Below, one piece after another: positions 7,078 to 13,698 of a stretch of DNA of 13,699 bases (within the stretch, counting starts at the first letter, position 1; each line of letters begins with the position of its first letter). Position numbers and translations under genes: made by a program. Under the pieces are notes generated by a model. The model was not told the origin of the DNA. It searched no databases and was given only the letters and a program-made list of their open reading frames with translations. This DNA comes from a bacterium. GTDB taxonomy: Bacteria; Hydrogenedentota; Hydrogenedentia; Hydrogenedentiales; SLHB01. The stretch lies in contig JAAEQP010001810.1 in NCBI GenBank assembly GCA_024231375.1, forward strand, positions 1 through 13,699, read 5' to 3'.

Positions 7078-7099
7078 CTCTCCGCACACGGGCGGAGAG
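7078..7099 (+). promoter_or_regulatory. Leader hairpin just upstream of the dehydrogenase ribosome binding site
   Basis: A perfect 8-bp stem forms between CTCTCCGC (7078-7085) and GCGGAGAG (7092-7099) with a 6-nt loop. It ends 4 bases before the GGAGGAG ribosome binding site (7104-7110). It could influence translation or mRNA stability, or be an operator. There is no T tract, so it is not an intrinsic terminator. Confidence 0.4.
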
Positions 7100-7115
7100 C
7101 CATGGAGGAGGCATC

Positions 7116-8147
7116 GTGAAAGCACTCATTCTGCAAGAGTATAGCCAGTTCGCCTACACCGACGTGCCCGACCCCGAAGTGGGGGACGGCGACCTTCTCG
7201 TCGACGTCCAGGCCTGCGGTATCTGCGGCAGCGACGTCCACGGTATGGACGGTAGCACCGGCCGCCGCATCCCACCCCTCATCATGGGGCATGAGGCGTC
7301 GGGCGTGGTGACGTCGGTTGGGAGCGCGGTGACCAGCTTCGCGCCCGGCGACCGCGTCACCTTCGACAGCACCATCTACTGCGGGGAATGCTCCTTCTGC
7401 CGCGGCGGCCACATCAACCTGTGCGACAACCGGAAGGTGCTCGGCGTGTCGTGCGACGACTATCGTCGGGATGGGGCGTTTGCGGAACTGGTCACTGTGC
7501 CCGCCCGTATCGCCTACAGGCTTCCCGATTCCCTGAGCTTCCAACATGCCGCCATGGTCGAACCCGTGTCCGTGGGGGTGCATGCCGTAGCCCGAACGAA
7601 CCCCAACATGAACGACACGGCCTTGGTCGTGGGCGCGGGGGTGATTGGGTTGCTGGCCGTGCAGGCCGCGCGTGCCGCGGGCTGCGGACGCATCATCGTG
7701 GCCGATGTGGACCCGTCGCGCCTCGAACTTGCACGCACCATCGGCGCGGACCATGTTCTCGACGCCAGCGAGAACGCCGTCGCCTCGGCCACGGCCGACC
7801 TGACCGGTGGGCGCGGAGTCGACATCGCCTTCGAAGCCGTGGGCGTCGACGCTACCGTACAAACCGCGGTGGCAGCCGCGCGAAAAGGCGGTAAGGTCGC
7901 GCTGGTGGGGAACGTGTCGCCCGAGGTCCATCTCCCGCTACAGACCGCCGTCACACGTGAACTGACACTGTTTGGGTCCTGCGCATCATGCGGCGAATAC
8001 GGCGCGTGCCTCGACATGATGGCTCGCGGCGCCATCGATGTTGCGCCGCTTGTCAGCGCCGTGGCCCCCTTGGCCGAAGGCGCTTCCTGGTTCCAACGGC
8101 TCCATGGCCGCGAGCCGGGATTGATGAAAGTGCTTCTCGTCCCGTGA
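7116..8147 (+). CDS. Zinc-dependent alcohol/polyol dehydrogenase (MDR superfamily)
   Basis: 343-aa cytoplasmic medium-chain dehydrogenase of the sorbitol/threonine dehydrogenase type, expected to oxidise a secondary alcohol of a polyol or sugar derivative. Catalytic zinc ligands are visible at C37 (CGICGSD), H59-E60 (MGHEASG) and E149 (VEPVSVG). The structural zinc site is C89-x2-C92-x2-C95-x7-C103. The Rossmann motif is GAGVIG (173-178), and D197 at the end of the second strand suggests NAD+ over NADP+. The start is GTG, with GGAGGAG 5 bases upstream; the nearby ATG at 7102 runs into a stop after five codons. First gene of a plus-strand operon, with the SDR 28 bp downstream. The length matches the family. 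Exact substrate is unknown. Confidence 0.9.
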   Translation: MKALILQEYSQFAYTDVPDPEVGDGDLLVDVQACGICGSDVHGMDGSTGRRIPPLIMGHEASGVVTSVGSAVTSFAPGDRVTFDSTIYCGECSFCRGGHINLCDNRKVLGVSCDDYRRDGAFAELVTVPARIAYRLPDSLSFQHAAMVEPVSVGVHAVARTNPNMNDTALVVGAGVIGLLAVQAARAAGCGRIIVADVDPSRLELARTIGADHVLDASENAVASATADLTGGRGVDIAFEAVGVDATVQTAVAAARKGGKVALVGNVSPEVHLPLQTAVTRELTLFGSCASCGEYGACLDMMARGAIDVAPLVSAVAPLAEGASWFQRLHGREPGLMKVLLVP

Positions 8148-8175
8148 CCCTAACGCCGTTTGGAGTGATACACTG

Positions 8176-8982
8176 ATGAACATGACCGAATTCGACCTCA
8201 CCGGAAAAGTGGCGCTTGTGACGGGCGCGAGCCGTGGGTTGGGCCAGTACTTCGGCCGCGCTCTCGCGCGGGCCGGCGCCGACCTCATCATCACCAGCCG
8301 GACGCTGGACAGCCTTGTGTCCTTCCGTGAGGAGATCGAAGCCCTTGGACGGCGGGCCGTGCCGTTGGAACTCGACGTCCGCGATTGCGACAGCATTCAG
8401 ACCATGGCGGATGCAGCCTGCGCCGCATACGGCCACGTCGATGTGCTTGTGAACAACGCCGGATGCAACGTGCGCAAACCCAGCACCGACATCACGTGGG
8501 AGGACTGGAATCTTGTGCTGGACACCAACCTGCGCGGCACGTTTTTCGTGGCCCAGGCCATCGCTACACGAACCATGATTCCCCGGGGCTACGGCCGTAT
8601 CGTCAACATCGGCTCCGTCACCAGCGTATTCGGGTACGCCGGACTCGCGCCGTACTGCGCCAGCCGCGGCGGCACGAAACAACTCACCATGAGCCTTGCC
8701 GACGACTGGGGCCCCCACGGCATCACCGTGAACTGTCTCGCTCCCGGCTGGTTCAAGACGGCCCAGAACGCGGTCATGTATGAGAACACGGAATGGGTGG
8801 ATTACCTGTGCGACCGGATTCCGCTAAACCGGCCCGGCCAACCCACCGATCTGGATGGCGCCATCGTGTTCCTGGCGTCCGATGCCAGTCAGTACGTCAC
8901 TGGGCAGACCCTGCTGGTGGACGGAGGCATCAGCACCGGCGCGACACGGGCACTGGCCAAACCCAAGCCCGAAGAGGAGTGA
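8176..8982 (+). CDS. Short-chain dehydrogenase/reductase with Arg in place of the catalytic Lys
   Basis: 268-aa classical SDR of the gluconate 5-dehydrogenase/FabG-like group, expected to interconvert a carbonyl and an alcohol with NAD(P)H. Cofactor motif TGASRGLG is at 16-23, NNAG at 93-96, structural Asn N118 in DTNLRG, Ser S147 near INIGS-type strand, and Tyr Y160. The C-terminal APGWFKT (189-195) and TGQTLLVDGG (242-251) are typical. The canonical YxxxK reads Y160-C-A-S-R164, so the catalytic Lys position holds Arg; the nearest Lys is K168, one helix turn later. Since everything else is intact and the region looks well conserved, this is probably a subfamily trait, not decay. ATG 8176 has GGAG 10 bases upstream; ATG 8182 is an alternative. 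The stop lies 4 bp before the next start, so the genes are almost certainly co-transcribed. Confidence 0.9.
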   Translation: MNMTEFDLTGKVALVTGASRGLGQYFGRALARAGADLIITSRTLDSLVSFREEIEALGRRAVPLELDVRDCDSIQTMADAACAAYGHVDVLVNNAGCNVRKPSTDITWEDWNLVLDTNLRGTFFVAQAIATRTMIPRGYGRIVNIGSVTSVFGYAGLAPYCASRGGTKQLTMSLADDWGPHGITVNCLAPGWFKTAQNAVMYENTEWVDYLCDRIPLNRPGQPTDLDGAIVFLASDASQYVTGQTLLVDGGISTGATRALAKPKPEEE

Positions 8983-8986
8983 TGCC

Positions 8987-9976
8987 ATGACCCCCCGCGA
9001 CGTCATCATCGCCAACATCGAATACGCGTGCGATGACCGCATCGGCCTGAACTTCTCCGGCGGCCGGCTCAACGATTTCACTGGCGCCGGATGCGACCAC
9101 GGCATCGAGATCGACGTGTGGGAAGAAGGGGAGTACGAGTTTTCCACCGACATCTGGGGCAACGTGTGGCACCGGATTACGGGCATGTCCCAGGGCGGCG
9201 AGGTCATCACCCCCATCCTGGACGACTGGGCCAAACTGGACACCCTCGAACTCCCCAACTTGGACAATCCCGCCCATTACGAGAGCGCCCGGACCCTCGG
9301 CGCGTCCGACTCCGACCTGTTCCGCGTGGGTTGGATGCCGGGTTGGTGCTTTGCCACCACGCGCTACATGCGCACCATGGAGGTGTACTTCACCGACCTG
9401 CTCGCCGAACGCGACCGCATTGACGTGCTCCACGACCGGGTGACCACGTTGCTCGAAGGCGTCATCGACCGATTCGGCGAAGCCGGGATGGACGGCGTCA
9501 TGTTCTGCGAAGACCTCGGCATCCAGGACCGCCTCCTCATCGGGCCGGACATGTGGCGCGACGTGTACCGTCCCCTCTACGAGCGCCTCACAAGCCGCGC
9601 CCACGCTCACAACATGAAAGTTCTCATGCACTCCTGTGGATACAACTGGGAATTGGTCGACGACTTGTGTGAGTCCGGCATCGACTGTCTTCAGTTCGAC
9701 CAGCCCGCCGTCTACGATATGCCCGCGCTTGCCGAGAAATTGCGCGGTCACGGTGTGGGTCTGTTCTCGCCGTGCGACATCCAGCAGGTGTTGCCCACGG
9801 GCGACCGCGAGCTTATCGAGCGGGAAACCAAGCGTCTGGTTGAGACGTTCCGCGGTGGGTTCATCGCCAAGGACTACCCCGACCTTCACGGCATCGGCGT
9901 CACCCCTGAATGGGATCGTTGGGCCTTCGAGACGTTTGTGCGCGAAGGGGCGCCAGACCTCACGGACCGCCTCTGA
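8987..9976 (+). CDS. UroD-like / corrinoid methyltransferase-fold protein
   Basis: 329-aa cytoplasmic protein of the uroporphyrinogen decarboxylase superfamily, which includes heme-pathway UroD and zinc-dependent MtaA/CmuA-type methyltransferases. Family features are the DIWGNVWH segment (55-62), E175-D176 in MFCEDLG, and a potential zinc triad H215-S-C217 (MHSCGYN) with C263 (SPCDIQQ), matching the HxC...C pattern of MtaA. That favours methyl transfer over porphyrinogen decarboxylation, as does its catabolic operon context. No corrinoid protein or first methyltransferase is in this window, so the partner would be elsewhere. I chose ATG 8987 because GAGGAG lies 7 bases upstream; longer frames start inside the SDR. 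It is the last gene of the operon, converging on the ATPase gene 23 bp away. Confidence 0.85.
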   Translation: MTPRDVIIANIEYACDDRIGLNFSGGRLNDFTGAGCDHGIEIDVWEEGEYEFSTDIWGNVWHRITGMSQGGEVITPILDDWAKLDTLELPNLDNPAHYESARTLGASDSDLFRVGWMPGWCFATTRYMRTMEVYFTDLLAERDRIDVLHDRVTTLLEGVIDRFGEAGMDGVMFCEDLGIQDRLLIGPDMWRDVYRPLYERLTSRAHAHNMKVLMHSCGYNWELVDDLCESGIDCLQFDQPAVYDMPALAEKLRGHGVGLFSPCDIQQVLPTGDRELIERETKRLVETFRGGFIAKDYPDLHGIGVTPEWDRWAFETFVREGAPDLTDRL

Positions 9977-9978
9977 CT

Positions 9979-9997
9979 CGCGTCGTCCCGCGACGCG
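9979..9997. terminator. GC-rich hairpin between convergent genes
   Basis: A perfect 7-bp stem forms between CGCGTCG (9979-9985) and CGACGCG (9991-9997) with a 5-nt loop. It fills the 23-bp gap between the convergent UroD-like and ATPase stops. It has no T tract on either side, so it may be a weak bidirectional terminator or an RNA-stabilising 3' stem. Confidence 0.4.
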
Positions 9998-9999
9998 CG

Positions 10000-10761
10000 T
10001 CACCCGCATCCGTTGGCAGCGAAAAACTCCCATACCCGCTCGCGGGTCTGCTCAATGGAGCGGAACTCCCTGGTCCGCATGTACTCAAGCCACCCCCGGC
10101 ATGCCTCGAGCCACGCCGGGTCCGCGCCACTCGCGTCCAGAGGCGTGCCGTCGTCAGAGAAGATCAGACGATGGGGCTTGCCACTGTCGGACGCATACAC
10201 TTTCGCTACACGCCGGATGGTGTCGTAGTCTCCTCTCTCCACACGGAGAAACAGCATCAGGTCGAACCGGTTGAAGTGGGCTTCGGGCACGCGATTGTCG
10301 ACGCACACCTGGTTCCTGGCCTCGTCCAGGTCGTCCGCGTGGAGGTTCGTCGCCAGCAGATGTCCCCGCTCGGTCAACTCGCAGTAGGTGCGCAGTTCCG
10401 CGCCCCACAAGTAGGCGAAGTACGGGCCCGCGCCAATCTCGTGACACACGTAGCACCGTCGTCTCTTCGCCTTGGTTCGACTGGCTGTAGCCACCGCCGC
10501 ATCCGTGGCCGCGGCCAGTTCCACCTCGGCCGGAACCAGATTCAGCAAGGCGCACATGACCGTGGTCTTGCCCGCGCCGCCCGGGTTCGCGCCCACCATG
10601 AACGACGAGCCCCGCGAGATGCGGGCCATGAGATACGCCGCCACGTCCATGTCGAGCGTCCGCTTGTCCAGAAGGTCCAACACCGACAGCATGTGGCCGC
10701 CCCGCTGGTTACAGCGCTCCAACTCCGCACAATGCCGTTGAATCACTCCCGGGTCCATCAT
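10000..10761 (-). CDS. PilT/GspE/VirB11-like P-loop ATPase, small and stand-alone
   Basis: 253-aa predicted cytoplasmic ATPase. Walker A is GANPGGAGKTT (57-67). CHEIGAGPY (106-114) sits where secretion ATPases have the Walker B Glu, and GHLLATNLHADD (133-144) matches the His-box region GHLVxxTLHT of PilT/GspE. C103 and C106 form a CxxC just before E108. The protein is much shorter than PilT (about 340 aa) and has only about 50 residues before the P-loop, so the usual N-terminal domain is absent or very reduced. No pilus or secretion gene is near. The start lies 17 bp after the GH32 stop, with AGGAG directly after that stop codon, so the pair is likely co-transcribed and perhaps translationally coupled. 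The ATPase relationship is fairly secure; the function is unknown. Confidence 0.75.
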   Translation of the reverse strand: MMDPGVIQRHCAELERCNQRGGHMLSVLDLLDKRTLDMDVAAYLMARISRGSSFMVGANPGGAGKTTVMCALLNLVPAEVELAAATDAAVATASRTKAKRRRCYVCHEIGAGPYFAYLWGAELRTYCELTERGHLLATNLHADDLDEARNQVCVDNRVPEAHFNRFDLMLFLRVERGDYDTIRRVAKVYASDSGKPHRLIFSDDGTPLDASGADPAWLEACRGWLEYMRTREFRSIEQTRERVWEFFAANGCG

Positions 10762-10778
10762 GGTGTTTCAGCGCTCCT

Positions 10779-12284
10779 CTACCAGATTGGCCGCATCTCC
10801 CACGCATCCAACGACATCAGCGTGGCCTGCTCCTCCGCGAACACCGAAACGTTCACGTTCTCGTCCGGTGCATAGTCCACGCGCGTAACCGATGCCGGTC
10901 CATCGTTGATGAAGACTTCCACCACGGACTTGTCGAGGAAGATACGCAGCTTCAGGCGATCTCTGTTGGTCAAGGGGACGGGGACCTCCGTCCCGGCCAC
11001 GCTCAGCACACCGTCTGCCCAGCCAACGCCGATTCCGCCTTGTCCTGTATCATTGCACCGAAGCCGCAAACCGAACGGGCCGTTCGCATGTGTGAATACC
11101 GCCGCGACCTCCAGCGTGTCGCCCGAGATGTCGTTCAGGACGGTCTCTTGGGCGGTCAACTCAAGCGGCCCGACGTGCGTGTGCTTGCCGCGCAAGGTCT
11201 CAAGCTCTGGCGCAGGTGCTTGAACCAGGTTGCCCTCGGTGTTGAGGCTGAGGATGCGTGGAATCGACATGCATCCGTTCCATCCCCGCCCCGGTTTGAA
11301 CCCGCACACCCAGCCCACCATGACGCATCGGCCATCAGCATCCACGAAGGTGTTGGTAGCGTAGAGGCCCCGTGTCCAGGCCCGGTCGTCCGGCGGGTTC
11401 TTGCCGAATCCATAGTCCAACACCCCTTGCGGCCCGTTCATGTCGAAGGCGATGCGTTTCGCATCGAAGTCGCCGATGACATACGTCGGCGGCGCGGTCG
11501 ACCGCAACAGCACCCACTTGTCGCCCAGGGGGAAGAAGTTGGGGCATTCGCCATCGACGCCGTCCATGCGGCCGGCGTAGGTCCAATTCGTCAGTTCCCT
11601 ATCCTCGGCCTCGCACACCACGCCGTCGCAGGACTTGAAGGTGACGAAGGTCCGTCCGTCAGACCGGAACACGAAGGGGTCGCTCCATCCTGCGTTGACC
11701 TCCGTCGGCACACCGTTCATGCCTGCCGCCATCAGCGGCGCGTCCCCAACGCGTTCCCACCGGATAAGGTCGTCGTCCAAGGGCTTCACACCCCACTGTT
11801 CGCGCTTGCCGAGGCGGGTGGCGTCGCTCCGTTCCGGCACGAACGTGTAGAAGGCCATGGGCTTGCCGTTGCCATCCAACGCGACCGACCCCGAGTTGCA
11901 GCGCCGTTCGCCGCGATCTTTCATGGGTACAAACGCCCACGGCAGGTCTTCCCAATGGACGAGATCCTTGCTGCGCGCGTGGGCCCAGGCCGTGTAGTCG
12001 TCGCCCCATCGGTCGCCCGTGAAGGGATCGTACTGGTAGAAGATGTGGTAGTAGCCGTTGTAATGGATGGCGCCGCAGATATCGTTCATCCACTGCGCCG
12101 GTGGGCGGAAATGGAACACGGGCCGCGTCGGGTCGCTTTCGGCCTGCGGGATGGCTGCACGCACCGCCTCCAGGGCCTTGTCGGTGCTCCAGCGGTCGAC
12201 GCCCTCCTCGCCATGGGTCGAGAACGCCGCCAATGCCGCCATGGGCAGTAGCGCTGCCGATAGACCCGGCAATCGTGAGGTCAT
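10779..12284 (-). CDS. Exported glycoside hydrolase family 32 protein (beta-fructosidase-like)
   Basis: 501-aa GH32-type enzyme expected to cleave fructosyl bonds (sucrose, levan, inulin or fructo-oligosaccharides) outside the cytoplasm. The N-terminal 20-25 residues are a Sec-type signal (Leu/Ala-rich after Arg4). The five-bladed propeller carries the three catalytic sites: nucleophile D68 in WMND (65-68), transition-state Asp D202 in WSDPFVF, and acid/base E246 in GECPNFF. HIFYQYDPF (80-88) is typical. A C-terminal beta-sandwich (about 350-501) includes LRIFLDKSVVEVFINDG, the usual GH32 signature. The normally near-invariant NDPNG reads NDICG (67-71), so substrate contacts may differ. The ATG has GGGGGAA upstream. 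A possible promoter and operator lie at 12500-12520, beyond a repeat copy. The PilT-like ATPase gene follows 17 bp downstream. Confidence 0.92.
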   Translation of the reverse strand: MTSRLPGLSAALLPMAALAAFSTHGEEGVDRWSTDKALEAVRAAIPQAESDPTRPVFHFRPPAQWMNDICGAIHYNGYYHIFYQYDPFTGDRWGDDYTAWAHARSKDLVHWEDLPWAFVPMKDRGERRCNSGSVALDGNGKPMAFYTFVPERSDATRLGKREQWGVKPLDDDLIRWERVGDAPLMAAGMNGVPTEVNAGWSDPFVFRSDGRTFVTFKSCDGVVCEAEDRELTNWTYAGRMDGVDGECPNFFPLGDKWVLLRSTAPPTYVIGDFDAKRIAFDMNGPQGVLDYGFGKNPPDDRAWTRGLYATNTFVDADGRCVMVGWVCGFKPGRGWNGCMSIPRILSLNTEGNLVQAPAPELETLRGKHTHVGPLELTAQETVLNDISGDTLEVAAVFTHANGPFGLRLRCNDTGQGGIGVGWADGVLSVAGTEVPVPLTNRDRLKLRIFLDKSVVEVFINDGPASVTRVDYAPDENVNVSVFAEEQATLMSLDAWEMRPIW

Positions 12285-12366
12285 TACGTGTTCCCCCGGT
12301 TCGGTGTGTGTACTTGTCGTGGGAGGTAGTCTCGCACACTGAGAAGGGCCGAGGCAACGGAGGAAG

Positions 12367-12451
12367 GCGCGGCCACCACGGTGCCGCTCCGTCAGTGGGG
12401 TTACCGGTAATGCACGCAGCGACGGGGTAGGGCTCTGCTGCCGCAGAGCCC
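12367..12451. repeat. Hairpin-ended intergenic repeat, third copy
   Basis: A remnant of the left arm (GCGCGGCC, 12367-12374) is followed by ACCACGGTGCCGCTCC and a linker ending GACGGGGTAGGG (12421-12432), all alignable with 2465-2531. The right hairpin has 9-bp arms GGGCTCTGC (12430-12438) and GCAGAGCCC (12443-12451) with a 4-nt loop. These arms differ in sequence from those of the right hairpin at 2530-2549, yet pair perfectly. The copy sits between the GDPD stop and the GH32 start and could also act on transcripts of either gene. Confidence 0.7.
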
Positions 12452-12499
12452 GGCGCGCGGTAGCGCTCCGTCTGGGGGGGCGCCCATCTTTCGCCAGGG

Positions 12500-12520
12500 A
12501 TTATAGCGAACAAATTCGCT
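12500..12520 (-). promoter_or_regulatory. Putative -10 box with adjoining operator-like inverted repeat
   Basis: On the minus strand an exact TATAAT (12500-12505) is preceded by TTCGC. Overlapping its edge is the inverted repeat AGCGAA (12505-12510), CAAA, TTCGCT (12515-12520), with 6-bp perfect arms. There is no good -35 at 17 bp. If used, transcription would start near 12493 and give the GH32 gene a leader of about 209 nt holding the repeat at 12367-12451. The inverted repeat next to the -10 suggests control by a dimeric repressor (inference). Confidence 0.4.
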
Positions 12521-12539
12521 GGACGCTGTCCGGGGGCTG

Positions 12540-13472
12540 CTACGGCCCCGCGTCGATGACCGTGCGCACCTTGTCCGGATGGTCGGTGAACATGGCGTCG
12601 ATGTCGTGATCGAAGTAGTACAGGCGCACTTCCTCCTCGAAGCTGGGGCAGTCCTTCGGGAGCGAGTCGGCCCGCAAGGTGTAGGGATGCACGCCCAAGC
12701 CGCGCTTGTGCGCCCGTTTCACCAAGTCTGGCCACTTGGCGAGGAGTTCCTTGTCCGGACCAATCCCGTTGGCGATGGTGGCCACGTAGTCCAGCCCTTC
12801 GTCGGGCAAGAGCCGGTCCGCGGATTGGTCGGCCACCAGCATGATCTGGGGCAGTTCCGATCCCAGGTCTTTGCGCATCATCTCAAGCGTTGTCGGCTCG
12901 AAGCACTGCACGAAGATGCGCGCTTCCGGCCCTTCGTAGCCGTAGCGCTTGCACACGGCGAGGAAGGCTTCCTCCATGGGAAGCCCCTCCTTCTTGTGCC
13001 AACCGGGCTGCTTCAATTCAGGATAGACCCCGACGTCCCGGCCCGTGGCTTTGTTGAGCCCTTGGATGAGTTCGACCATTTCCTCGAACGTGGGCACTTC
13101 GAACGCGCCCTTATCCTGGGGGAAGCGTTTGTTCACGCGTTCGTGTGCGTTCAAGCGCTTGATCTCGTCCAATGTGAAGTCTGCCGCGCACCACCTGCCA
13201 TCGTCCCGTTTCCGGGCCGGGAAGACTTGCTCCACATTCGTGGTGCCCTCCAGATGGATGTCGTGAAGGCAGATGAATCGGCCGTCCTTGGTCATCACGA
13301 GGTCCGGTTCGATGTAGTCCGCGCCCAAGGCATAGGCCATGGCGTACGCTTCGAGCGTGTGCTCGGGCAAGTATCCGCTCGCCCCGCGGTGGGCAATGAC
13401 GATCTTGTCCGCCGCGTGTACCCCAGCGGCTGTCGTAAGAACACAAAGGAATGCCGCCGATAGCCTCGTCAT
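12540..13472 (-). CDS. Exported glycerophosphodiester phosphodiesterase (GlpQ-like)
   Basis: 310-aa GDPD that hydrolyses glycerophosphodiesters to glycerol 3-phosphate and an alcohol, predicted outside the cytoplasm. A Sec signal peptide occupies residues 1-20, with likely cleavage after GVHA. Catalytic features are H28-R29 (AHRGASGYLPEHT), metal ligands E55 and D57 (YIEPDLVMTKDG), second catalytic His H70 (CLHD), and the ELK motif in VYPELKQPGW. The C-terminal FTDHPDKV is also typical. The insertion after the second His (about 80-160) fits the GlpQ type, which is longer than the UgpQ type. I chose ATG 13472 over an upstream ATG at 13658: GGGGAGGA lies 8 bases before it, the signal peptide begins there, and a promoter lies within the longer frame. 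Its own promoter is at 13526-13554. The repeat at 12367 follows the gene. Confidence 0.92.
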   Translation of the reverse strand: MTRLSAAFLCVLTTAAGVHAADKIVIAHRGASGYLPEHTLEAYAMAYALGADYIEPDLVMTKDGRFICLHDIHLEGTTNVEQVFPARKRDDGRWCAADFTLDEIKRLNAHERVNKRFPQDKGAFEVPTFEEMVELIQGLNKATGRDVGVYPELKQPGWHKKEGLPMEEAFLAVCKRYGYEGPEARIFVQCFEPTTLEMMRKDLGSELPQIMLVADQSADRLLPDEGLDYVATIANGIGPDKELLAKWPDLVKRAHKRGLGVHPYTLRADSLPKDCPSFEEEVRLYYFDHDIDAMFTDHPDKVRTVIDAGP

Positions 13473-13492
13473 GTGCTGAATCCTCCCCGTAC

Positions 13493-13509
13493 CGTCTCCC
13501 CCGGAGACG
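13493..13509 (-). promoter_or_regulatory. 5' UTR hairpin of the GDPD gene
   Basis: A perfect 7-bp stem forms between CGTCTCC (13493-13499) and GGAGACG (13503-13509) with a 3-nt loop. It lies between the predicted transcription start (near 13519) and the GGGGAGGA ribosome binding site. Its placement mirrors the stem before the alcohol dehydrogenase at 7078. Its position suggests an effect on mRNA stability or translation; no known riboswitch is recognised. Confidence 0.45.
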
Positions 13510-13525
13510 TCGTCGTCTGACCCGT

Positions 13526-13554
13526 AGCATACCGAACCCCATGATACGCGGCAA
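13526..13554 (-). promoter_or_regulatory. Sigma70-type promoter of the GDPD gene
   Basis: On the minus strand, TTGCCG (13549-13554) and TATGCT (13526-13531) are separated by exactly 17 bp. The predicted start near 13519 gives a leader of about 47 nt to ATG 13472. TTCGG directly precedes the -10, and AACACTTGCCG around the -35 resembles AACACTTGTCG at 5472-5482. This is the best-formed promoter in the window. Confidence 0.6.
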
Positions 13555-13676
13555 GTGTTAGCGCGTGCAGCGCTATCGCACTGAAATCGCCTGCAAGATG
13601 GGGGATTGCATGATTGCGGCCTCCCTCGTTTGCGGATAGCCCGGTCCATCCAACACATATGGGGTCTATTTGGACT

Positions 13677-13698
13677 GCGGCATCACGATGCCGCTTTT
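13677..13698 (+). terminator. Terminator-like hairpin at the window edge
   Basis: A perfect 7-bp stem forms between GCGGCAT (13677-13683) and ATGCCGC (13688-13694) with loop CACG, followed by TTTT before the window ends. It reads as a plus-strand intrinsic terminator, but no plus-strand gene is seen between 9976 and here. It could end an unrecognised RNA or be an unrelated inverted repeat. Nothing else recognisable lies between 13560 and 13676. Confidence 0.35.

Noticed and set aside
7074..7079. TATCCT as -10 box of the alcohol dehydrogenase operon
   Set aside because: There is no -35 at a suitable distance, and the start would fall inside the perfect leader stem, so I do not call it.
8855..8986. 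Extended N-terminus for the UroD-like gene
   Set aside because: The extension lies entirely within the SDR gene; ATG 8987 has GAGGAG at good spacing and matches the family's N-terminus.
13473..13658. Extended N-terminus for the GDPD gene
   Set aside because: The added residues are Arg- and Cys-rich and would bury the signal peptide; the extension also covers the promoter and leader hairpin.
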